Source: Triticum aestivum
Lineage: Eukaryota > Streptophyta > Magnoliopsida > Poales > Poaceae
Direction: 5' to 3'
Assembly (NCBI RefSeq): GCF_018294505.1
Contig: NC_057800.1
Span: forward strand, 159,194,323-159,258,322
Length of the DNA: 64,000 nucleotides
Positions 54,960-64,000 of the stretch are shown here, one piece after another. Each line of letters starts with the position of its first letter. The first letter of the stretch is position 1. A program made the position numbers and the translations under genes. The notes below the pieces were generated by a model. It was not told the origin of the DNA. It ran no database searches and saw only the letters and a program-made list of their open reading frames with translations.

Positions 54960-55880
54960 CGTCAATAACATTTTTTCTAATACACGTTCAACATTTTTGA
55001 ATAGAAATTTAACATATTTTTAATATGTGGTCAATTTTTTTCTATCCACATTTTAAACATTTTCTAAGTGCTTAATAAAAACAAATAATACATGGTCAGC
55101 ATATTCTCTATTCACATTTTAAATTTTTTAAATGCTTGACTAAATTTTTTAAATACAACATTAAAATTTTTCCAGACAAGGTCAACATTTTTCTACATAT
55201 CTAACATTTTTCAAATGTTTATTTAATAATTTTCAAACACTTATTTAACATATGCTTTTCAAATGCTTGATTACCATTTTTAAATACATGATCACATTTT
55301 TTCAGACATATTGGATATTTTTTCGTACACATTTTACAATATACATGAGAAACGTTTTCTTTATAGTTTATACACATTTAATATTTTCCAAATGCTTGGT
55401 TAACATTTTTTGACTACATGGTCAACATTTTTTGTAAACACATTTTAACTGTTTTCAAATACTTGATTATCATTTTCAAATACAAGATTAAGATATTTTG
55501 TACACATGGTCAACATTTTTTATTCTTATTTTTATATTTCCTAATGCTTGATTAACATTTTTTAAATACAAGCTTGGCATTTTTAAATTACTTGGTCGAC
55601 ATTTGTTCTCTGCACATTTAAAGTTTTCAAATGCTTGTTTATTTTTTCCAATAATTGTTTAGTATTTTTTCAAATGCTTGATTAACATTTTTTAATACAT
55701 GATCAACTGTTTTCACACATACTGTATATTTTTGTATATATTATATATATATATTATAAACATGAGAAATATTTTATTTATACACATTTAATAATTTTCA
55801 ATTATTTGGTTGATATTTTTCAGATGTTTTTATGTAAAGATCTTTTCTTAATATATTTATTTAAAGTATTTGGAACTGTA
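54960..55880. repeat. AT-rich degenerate tandem array
   Basis: Phrases 'catggtcaacatttttt', 'aaatgcttgattaacattttt' and 'acacattttaa' alternate about every 85-100 bp across 0.9 kb, all strongly diverged. No frame. Similar arrays are familiar in wheat intergenic DNA; the origin is unknown to me. Confidence 0.7.
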
Positions 55881-57711
55881 ATAAAAATTAAAGAAAAGGA
55901 AAAGAGATGAACATAAATTAAAAAACGAGACTGTGGTCTCCTGCGCGCCTGGACTGCCGCATTCAGTGAGAAGCCTGACGCAAGAGCACGCTAGGTCTTG
56001 TAGTAAGCAAGACATAGCGGTGCCCTATTCGCACAGTGAAGGGAGCGAGTAGAGTGGGCCAGCGTTTTAATTGGCTAGCGTAGATTCTGTTTTGGGAATC
56101 TTTCAGAAGGTTCTGATCCTGTTCTTTTTAGTTACCCCTAAAAATGTTCTTGTTTGTGTCTTTCTTTGTCAGGTTTTATAGTTTTCATATATTATTTTCA
56201 GGTTTTGTTTTATTTTCTGAAAATGCTTGTAATCTTATAAAATATTTATGGTTTGTATTTTTTAATAAAAATTTCCAAAATATATTTGAAATCAAGAAAT
56301 GTTTTCAAAGTTTAAGAAATTGTTGCAAAAAATTTAAACATATTCACAAAATGTTTAAAAATTTCACCCTTTTAAAAAGTTATATATTTGAGTTTGCTAA
56401 AAACCGAATGACCCCTCCCCCCCCACTAGAAATCGGAAAAGCTAAATGAAAACAAGAGAGAAACCAAAGAAAAGAGGGGGTAAAGTCATATTGTTGTACC
56501 CCTCACGCGGGGGAAGAAAACAACACGTAAGAGCGAACCGGGCCTGTGGCCTATTAACTGCGCCATGTGCACCACGCGCCCTAGTTGATGCAAAATGCAT
56601 CATATAGGGGCCATTGGTCTAGCTTGAGAAGGATGCATTTTTAACCTAAAGTCTAGCATTGGCACGTAGGGCCTTTTGTTTTTTCTAGGAATTTGGTTGA
56701 GTATAATTGTGCATTTTTCAGACAACGACTGTTTGATTTTTATAGGACTAAATGATACACGGTATTTTTTTCACTCTATTTCATAAAAAATAGTACCCAC
56801 CAAAATCTCTTGGAAAGAATCCTTCATATTTTTTCCGCTGGTAGTCACGCTGGGTGGGTCCTACTCGGGAGCTGTTGGAAAAAACTAAAACCTAAAAAAC
56901 CAATGTTAGGTGGACCTTCTTACATACTTAATTAACAGTTAAAATAATTATATAGCACACCATAGTCCATGAAATTAATTGTATCATGATGTAGGACCCT
57001 TCTTTTGGTAAGCTCGCGAGGGTTTCATGCATTTACTCATGATTAGTTCATCATATAGGGATAAGCGACAAGCCTTTTATATTTGATATTTTTTTTGTTT
57101 TTTGACAAAAAGACTGTAAGGGAGGCCCCTACAGTATAATTGGTGCAACAAACCCAAATTGCAAGTACCATGCCTTGAATCTGGGTGGGTGGGAAGGCAT
57201 CAACCCCTTCCCACCACTAGGCTATGCCTTAGTTGCCCTTTTTTGAATTATGCCAAGTTTATCCGAATGAAGGCAGTATGTAATAGAGACAACTCCATCT
57301 GCACTCCACACTGTTATGAAGACAAAAATGGTATTAAGTGGTTATTTGTACAATTGTCTTTGAAAATCTCATCTCCTACTTACATTTTACTCTAAAAGAC
57401 TCATACAACAGGAAATTATATATTCTTATACTTCCATAAGGTTTGTAATTTTTGGGGGAATCTCCCATCTACCAAGTGGTCACAGACAAGGCTTAGTAGT
57501 CCTGTTAACAATATTTATTTCTTAGCATCTCGGGCCAATGTCAAATGATTGGCTTTCCAACTACTTATTTTGCCATATATTTTTCATAGTTATTCTATTA
57601 CTAGATAATTGCATGTGTATTGAAGCAAGATACATTATTTGCACGTCACCCATGCCTCATGATAAAGAACATTTTTATTCACTCATAATGTCACATCTAG
57701 AGAATAATCTC
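55881..57711. other. Intergenic DNA, no gene recognised
   Basis: Mixed AT-rich sequence. The only open frames are short, for example 57,159-57,395, and have no motif. Confidence 0.4.
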
Positions 57712-58320
57712 ACGATAAAAAACATTTTTATTGACTCATAATGTAGTGTCTACAAAATACAATCGCCATGAGCACACAGACTTTGCATGACTAGTACGCA
57801 CACAAGCAACACCAACACACAGATGCCCCCCCCCACACCCACCCACCCACCCACACACACACACACAAAGCAAGAAAACAAAAAACACAAAATCCAAAAG
57901 TCCCAAGGCGAACTGAAACATGTGGAAACAACCATCAACATCAACCACCATTGATGACAACAACTAAGATATGTGAAAGATGCTTCAACAATGACACCTT
58001 TAAGAAGTAACAAAACCCATCTAATGCCGTCATCAAATCCAGCCATGGACACTAGATCACGGGTTTTCGTCCTGAAGAAAAATCCAAACAAACTCCGGAC
58101 AATGCCTTCAACAAGGGAATGCCATGAACACTATCATTGACAGGTACAAATGAAGCATTTGAAACCTGAAGCTTTCACTCGAAAGCATGTGAGACTTTAG
58201 TAAAAAGCACCACCAAACTCACATCATCCCGTACCGCCATTCCCACTTGCAATGAAAGGAGCCACCGTTGCAAGCTAGGCCTTCACACCTCGACAAGAGT
58301 ATATGCTTGCAACATGCCCT
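57712..58320 (-). mobile_element. Retroelement fragment related to that at 45,822-47,150
   Basis: Read on the minus strand it shares with the element at 45,822 the words around 'gtgctcat', 'gttggtgttg(g/c)' and a tail of TCAATAAAAATG followed by a short A-rich run. A 54-bp direct repeat of the tail occurs just outside (57,660-57,695). The CA/CCCA simple repeat at 57,826-57,867 is inside it. Confidence 0.5.
57826..57867. repeat. Simple repeat C9, (CCCA)n, (CA)n
   Basis: Nine C, then several CCCA units, then about eight CA dinucleotides. Confidence 0.95.
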
Positions 58321-58496
58321 CCATTTAGCGTCACTATTTGTTATTATAATTTACTCTTTATCAATGATATTTTTCATATTATTGCTCAATTCTAATGCCC
58401 TTTTCTCACTGATTTGTATGTAATACACGGAGAGGAAAATTCTTAGGAATTTAGCGGGCAGCTGGAAATCAGGGTAAAATATACAACAGAAGAAAA

Positions 58497-60150
58497 GTGT
58501 TGTCCACGTACCCTCGTAGACCGTAAACGGAAGCGTTATGACAGCGCGGTTGATGTAGTCGTACGTCTTCATGATTCGTCCGATCCTAGTACCGAAAGTA
58601 CGACACCTCCGTGATCTGCACGCTTCGACTCAGTGACGTCCCACGAACTCTCGATCCAGCTAAGTGTCGAGGGAGAGCTTCGTCAGCACGACGGTGTGAT
58701 GATGAAGCTACCGGCGCAGGGCTTCGCCTAAGCAGTACGACGATATGACCGAGGTGGATTATGGTGGAGGGGGGCACCGCACACGGCTAAGAGATCAATG
58801 ATCAAATTGTGTGTCCTAGGGTGCCTCCTGCCCCCGTATATAAAGGAGCAAGGGGGGAGGCCGGCCGGCCCTTGGGGCGCGCCAGGAGAGGAGGAGTCCT
58901 CCTAGTAGGAGTAGGACTTCCCTTTCCTATTCTTACTAGGAGGAGGAAAGGAAGGAGGAGAGGGAGAAGGAAAGGGGGGCGCCGTCCCCCCATCCCTAGT
59001 CCAATTCGGACTAGAGGGGGGGCGCGGCCTGCCCTGGCTGGCCCTCTCTGTATCTCTCTCTCCACTAAGGCCCATGTGGCCCATTAGTTCCCGGGGGGGG
59101 GGGGGGTGTTCCGGTAACCCTCTGGCACTCCGGTTTTCTCCGAAATCACCCGGAACACTTCCGGTGTCCGAATATAGTCGTCCAATATATCAATCTTTAT
59201 GTCTCGACCATTTCGAGACTCCTCGTCATGTACGTGATCATATCCGAGACTTTGAACTACCTCTAGTACATCAAAACACATAAACTCGTAATACCGATCG
59301 TCACCGAACGTTAAGTGTGCGGACCCTACTGGTTCGAGAACTATGTAGACATGATCGAGACTCATCTCTGGTCAATAACCAATAGCGGAACCTCGATGCT
59401 CATATTGGTTCCTACATATTCTACGAAGATCTTCATCGGTCAAACCGCACAACAACATACGTTGTTCACTTTGTCATCGGTATGTTACTTGCCCGAGATT
59501 CGATCGTCGGTATCTCAATACCTAGTTCAATCTTGTTACCGACAAGTCTCTTTACTCGTTCTGTAATGCATCATCCCACAACTAACTCATTAGTCACATT
59601 GCTTGCAAGGTTTATAGTGATGTGCATTATCGAGAGGGCCCAGAGATACCTCTCCGATACACGGAGTGACAAATCCTAATCTCGATCTATGCCAACTCAA
59701 CAAACACCATCGGAGACACCTGTACATCATCTTTATAGTCACCCAGTTACGTTGTGACATTTGATAGCACACTAAGTGTTCCTCCGGTATTCGGGAGTTG
59801 CATGATCTCATAGTCATAGAACATTTATAAGTTATGGAGAAAGCAATAGCAGTAAACTAAACGATCATCGTGCTAAGTTAACGGATGGATCAAATCAATC
59901 ACATCATTCTCTAATGATGTGATCCCGTTAATCAAATGACAACTCATGTCTATGATTAGGAAACATAACCATCATTGATTCAACGAGCTAGTCAAGTAGA
60001 GGCATACTAGTGACATATTGTTTGTCTATGTATTCAACATGTACTAAGTTTCTGGTTAATACAATTCTAGCATGAATAATAAACTTTTATCATGATATAA
60101 ATAAATATAAATAACAACTTTATTATTGCCTCTAGGGCATATTTCCTTCA
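58497..60150 (-). repeat. Truncated Copia LTR (BARE/WIS/Angela group)
   Basis: Co-linear with the solo LTR at 51,495-53,215 and the same orientation, starting at the point equivalent to about 51,574, so the final 75-80 bp of the LTR are missing. It ends ATTTCCTTCA at 60,150, the normal TGAAGG border. The next bases belong to a LINE reverse transcriptase. Confidence 0.9.
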
Positions 60151-60735
60151 CTTGAGACCTCTCGAAGGATTGAAAGCTTCAAGAATTTCACCATTGCATT
60201 TAACGGGGTACCATATCAAGCACACACAACTCCTCAACCCATCTAGTCCATCTCTCACAGAAACCAATCTAAGTAAAGACTCAAGGAATCTCAAGTCGAC
60301 GTGATCGTACACCTTAGCGGAATGAAGCTTGTAGGCGCAATGGGTGTTCTGAGGGTTCCTTGTGTGATGGATCTTATGAATTTTTTTGAGAGCGATCATC
60401 CTCCCTAGAGTGAATGCAATCTTATGAAAACACTTCAACCGATCATAGCATTCTCAGTGATCATCCTCCCTATGGAATGAATGCAATATTGTGAAAACAC
60501 TTGAAACTGATCATAGCATTATCAATGATCATCCCCTGGAATGAAGGCGTTTTGAGTTTCAGAAATAATCTCATCAAGGAGAGGGCGTAACTGGTTAACC
60601 ATGCACTTTGAGACCACCTTGTTATAATATGGCTATTTGGGTGGTAATCTATCATGCACCTCAAGACCACCTTGTAAATAACGCCACAGAGGCTGATTGG
60701 GTTGTAATCTTTCAAAAATTGCGGATTAATTCATT
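60151..60735 (-). pseudogene. LINE reverse transcriptase fragment
   Basis: On the minus strand: DYNPISLCGVIYKVV (about 60,665-60,710), an FQGMI..NAMISFKCFH block (about 60,485-60,545), then AKVYDHVDLRFLESLL (about 60,275-60,325) and AFNPSRGLK (60,155-60,180). These are consecutive blocks of the L1 RT core and would be followed by the QGDPLSP motif, but the Copia LTR begins there. One frameshift lies near 60,450, and a diverged duplicate of 'atgaatgcaat..gaaaacactt' surrounds it. Confidence 0.85.
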
Positions 60736-60745
60736 TAGGAATTGT

Positions 60746-60940
60746 TAGAGTATATAGGCATATCCCTGTATGTGGTAGACTATAATTTGTAATTATCTTC
60801 AGCCTTATCTCTAGGGGAGACTTCCTGCTGTTCAAGCCTTGTACTCTATATAAATCGCCCGAGAGGCTCAATACAATATCCATCGATTCCATCAATCCTC
60901 TCCTTCTATTCCCTGTATCATTGACTTGCTTTGGCATCAC
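60746..60940 (+). repeat. Possible short Copia-type LTR or TRIM fragment
   Basis: It begins TGTTAGAGTATATAGG, contains CTCTATATAAAT (about 60,842-60,853), and continues 'gaggctcaatacaatat' towards a pyrimidine-rich end, the layout of small plant Copia LTRs. The right end and partner LTR are not evident. Confidence 0.4.
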
Positions 60941-60969
60941 ACCCTCTTAAAAAACCTGCACTGCACTAC

Positions 60970-62484
60970 TTCCTTGTTTAGCGTGTTACAATTCCGCTGA
61001 AGGAGCCAAACGGGTCCACGGCGGAAACCCCCTCCGCCCCGTGTCGCCTTCCCCTGGCGACACGGGGGAAACCCTGACAGCCGCCGCCGTAAGGCCTCTC
61101 CTCCTCCTGCCCCCGCATCGCCGCCGCCAAAGGGCGGGCCGGCGAAGCCGCGCCGCGCCCCGGGATGGCGGCGGCGGGGCGGATCCACTTCCCCGCGCGC
61201 GGCGCCACCCCTTCCCCACGTCCCCGAGAACCAGATGCGGCGTCCTCCACCCCCCCCTTTGGCTGCTACCCCTGCCGGTCCGGCGGCCGTCCAGTGGCGG
61301 GCGTCCGGCAGCGTGCCATGGGGCATCCTGGCTGCTCCTCCCCCGCCGCCCCCGCTATGGCGCAGCCATGTTGGCCTCGGGTTGGTGCGGTTCTGTGTCC
61401 AGGTGCGGGCTGGCCTCGATTGGCCGGACCTCGTCTCCGGTGGTGCTCCTCCCTCCCTCGAGCTGCAGTGACGGCTCCACCATGGTGGCTTGTTGAGGTT
61501 ACGGTGGTTGCATCCCCAACGGCGGCTGCCTTTGACGGTGCGTCAGCCTGGCGGCTTGGTGGACGAGTGGCACCCTGCAGTGAGTTTGCCGGCGTTGTTC
61601 CGGCCCTGATGGCCTTGGACCTGCGTTCTCCGGTGTCCGTGGCCTGCGGCGCCTCTGCCGACGCCGCTCCGGCCCCAATGACCAAGTAGCCGCATTCTCC
61701 TCTAGCATACTCTGCTCGTCGATGTCCTGTTGGCTATGGCCCCGATAGCTGGGATGTGCGTTCCTCCAGCTCCTAGCTTGCCGGCGTCGCCGGTTGCCGA
61801 TGATTACTCCCTGCAGATTTTTCTCTGCCTCCTCGCGTCCTCGACGCCGTATACCTCCACGCCTCACCTTGAGCCAGAACCAATGGTCGTGTGTCCGATG
61901 GCGCACTGTGCCATCCTCCAGCGGCAGGTGCAACCCCACCGACCCTTTCTTGACGTGACAGTTTCGACCGGCAGTGACTTCCTCATCATAGAGTCCATAT
62001 TCGATGGCTATGGGATATCTTAGACTCAGGCCAAGGAGAAATCCTTGCTCGGCTAGCCCGTGCTAGCAGCGGCGTCATTCACGGGTGTTGTTTTCCCTTC
62101 TTGAAGGCGCTGTCATGGCCTTCATCTGTGCCCCTCTTCGAGCTCAGGGGAAACCCTAGGTCCGGTTCTCCGGATCGGATGGCGCCGGCGTCTCGGCGCC
62201 GTTCTCCTTCTTGAAGGCGCTATCTTGTTCGCTTGTGGTTGTCCCTGGTGGTGACTTTGCCGATGTTAAATCCATTACTTGTTCGGTCTGCCTCTCTTGT
62301 TGGGTCTTGATGGGTTTAGCTGTGTGTATCCTCTGTTCTGGACCAAGCATCCCTTGTTCCTTTGCTCCGTGCAGCATGTTCGCACCTTCTTGCATTTGTG
62401 TCATGTATTCTACCTAACTTTGTACCCATTCTATTTCCTTCTATCAATGAAAGATACGTAAGCTTTGCGTATTCGCGAAAAAAG
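60970..62484 (+). mobile_element. GC-rich retroelement with LINE-like 3' tail
   Basis: A GC-rich 5' half (60,990-61,500, with repeated 'gccgccgcc'), two copies of 'ttcttgaaggcgct' (62,098 and 62,207), and a tail 'tatcaatgaaagatacg...gcgtattcgcgaaaaaa' ending at 62,483 in six A. This tail type is common to Triticeae non-LTR elements as I recall. Frames up to about 170 codons (for example 61,165-61,689 and 61,730-62,023, plus strand) are Pro/Ala-rich with no recognised domain. It may be a 5'-truncated LINE or a retrotransposed transcript. Confidence 0.5.
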
Positions 62485-63946
62485 CAATTCCACTGAAAAA
62501 ATCGAGCTGGGAAACCACCCCCTCTCCCCACACCCGCCATTCTAAGGCGATATATCTCGCGTCTATGGAAGCTCATTTCCGAGACATGATAACCGCTGGA
62601 GGACACTCCATGTAATGCTCTAAATGAAAATTAGACAAGCCATCTTCACACAAGGAAACCAACATCGCTACGTGGGGCTATAAACCGAGCTAAACAAGAA
62701 AAAAATGAAAAGGTAGCAGATGAAGGCACATATCCACGCGTATTGTTGCATGTGATCTGTGAGTTAGATCACCGGTTCTTCCAAGATATATACTACAACT
62801 CAAAAAAAGAAAAGATACTACGTCCAAACCTCTTGAACGTCAGTAATTTGCACAGCACGCGAAAGACTAGCGTGAATCGCGCGCGCATCTCCCATGTCCT
62901 AGGAAGATCACATCCCCATGCGTAGTTACCAACCACAAGCCCACGATATGGGATCTCCCAAATCTGCACTGATCTAGGCTTAAGCACCTTCCGATCTCAT
63001 TTTTCAACGCATTAAGCACCCCCGGGATATGGATAGATCACATCACTTGCATCGCACGTATGCAACCTGCGAGGCTGCGATTACCCCGATGCAGTCCTCA
63101 CGCGCCGGTCGAAATGCGCCAACGATTCACGAGGCGGAGGCAACTAATTAAACTCGGATCGATCGATCGATCTAGGAGTACTTACTCATCTGCGGATATA
63201 TATTGATCCGCGGATCTTCAAGTCCTTGCATAATCTACGTGCAGATCAGGCTATGATCCTGATACGATTTCTCCGCTTCCCAGCTGCCTCCCGTTTTGTA
63301 TATGCATATTGCTGAGGCTCTTTCCGCTGTCACGGAGTACGTCAACTACACGAGTTGGCGATTTTGTTAATGATTAGCAGCCCAAGATGGCTGGGCCTGG
63401 GCGTACTCGGGCGCATGATGGGATCGAATCATGTATGCTTGTGCATGCTAGCTAGCTGTGACAGTGATGCCGACGCAAATTGCAGGGCTCGCGACAAGCG
63501 TGGATCCCCTTTAAAACACCCTCACCCAACGCGTGGGCACTATCATATTGTCCACAACCCCTGTTGGCCAGGAGCTCCACGAGTGGCCATCTCCCACCAG
63601 ATCTTCATATACAGCCACTGACATGTGAGCCGGGTGGATCCAATTTAAAATCTCCGCGGAGGGAAAGACATCCAGGCTCGGTATTTTAATTTTAATGGAC
63701 ACGATCGCGCGATCAAGGGGGGAAAAGTCACGTCCTACTTGGCGAGGGCGATCGTTCTTGGAAGCTGGAGATGTGGCTTAGAAAATCGCCGCGGCAGATC
63801 GGCCTGAATCTTTCCAAGGATCTCGTCCAGCTAGCGCCCCGTCGACGATGGATCACCAATAATCAATGGCGCCCTCATGGACTCCTACTTGTATATATAT
63901 GCGCGCCCTGCTGGCTGTCGCTGTTGGTGAGTCGCCATCGTCGGTG
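62485..63946. other. Unassigned low-repeat DNA
   Basis: No transposon or gene is recognised. A short (GATC)n run lies at 63,157-63,171. The sequence is of more balanced composition than the transposon-rich part and could be upstream region of a gene beyond the window. Confidence 0.4.
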
Positions 63947-63954
63947 TATATAAA
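63947..63954 (+). promoter_or_regulatory. Possible TATA box of a gene outside the window
   Basis: TATATAAA, 46 bp from the window end, after a GC-balanced region; TATATATATG is also seen at 63,892-63,901. There is no transcript evidence. Confidence 0.3.
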
Positions 63955-64000
63955 CGCATTGTTGCATAGCACGCGGGTGATACTATATGGGGAGCAGCAG

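Noticed and set aside
54524..55023. Frames of 127-158 codons rich in Phe, Leu and Ser
   Set aside because: T-rich low-complexity DNA; no signal of a membrane-protein family and no conservation.
1..64000. CRISPR arrays, bacterial operons, rRNA genes, viral genomes
   Set aside because: No regularly spaced identical repeats with unique spacers, no rRNA text, no prokaryotic gene layout; the window is plant nuclear DNA.

Overview
This is nuclear DNA of a grass, almost certainly a Triticeae species (wheat, Aegilops or a relative). It is dominated by nested LTR retrotransposons of familiar Triticeae types, Stowaway MITEs and a CACTA end. It carries one ordinary multi-exon plant gene (Aux/IAA) and a pair of nuclear tRNA-Lys genes. 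Nothing bacterial, viral or CRISPR-like is present. Family names are given from memory of how such elements read; no database was searched.

Left part (1-33,383): a nested stack of transposons. The outermost readable layer is a minus-strand LINE, seen from 33,384 rightwards. Into it went a gypsy element (here 'B', minus strand, 5' LTR 32,503-33,383, gag-PR-RT-RNaseH-integrase down to 23,011). B was then hit three times: by a solo LTR (30,841-32,404, TSD GCGCC) in the first codons of gag; by a truncated gypsy relative 'C3' (about 24,311-27,639) between RNase H and integrase; and by 'C2' (14,059-23,010) in the integrase C-terminus. The 3' LTR of C2 is cut at a CACTA terminus (14,058). The CACTA body runs left with arrays of short repeats. 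It probably hosts 'C1' (5,303-11,038, TSD AAGGG, two 482-bp LTRs differing at 6 sites) and gypsy 'A', whose 5' LTR is at 476-2,045 and which leaves the window on the left.

C1, C2 and C3 share the R/U5 half of the LTR and the sequence next to it, but carry different cargo. C1 is essentially non-coding. C2 has a decayed gag-protease and, on the opposite strand, a six-exon gene with its own TATA box but three nonsense codons. C3 keeps only gag. None of the three has a visible polymerase.

Middle part (33,384-49,790): the LINE is interrupted by a 3.8-kb solo-LTR-like element (TSD CAAAA). A zinc-knuckle/DUF4283-like fragment follows, then the one clear host protein gene, an Aux/IAA auxin-response repressor of 245 codons in five exons (41,090-44,618). 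MITE-type elements lie upstream of it and in its second intron. Downstream are a Stowaway element split by a small retroelement, a further MITE, and two tandem tRNA-Lys(UUU) genes with a third partial 3' tail.

Right part (49,790-64,000): decayed LINE fragments, a solo Copia LTR of BARE/WIS/Angela type (51,495-53,215, TSD CCATC), a long foldback MITE, an AT-rich degenerate tandem array, a second truncated LTR of the same Copia group, a GC-rich retroelement with a LINE-like tail (about 60,970-62,484), and about 1.5 kb of unassigned DNA ending in a TATA-like motif that may belong to a gene outside the window.
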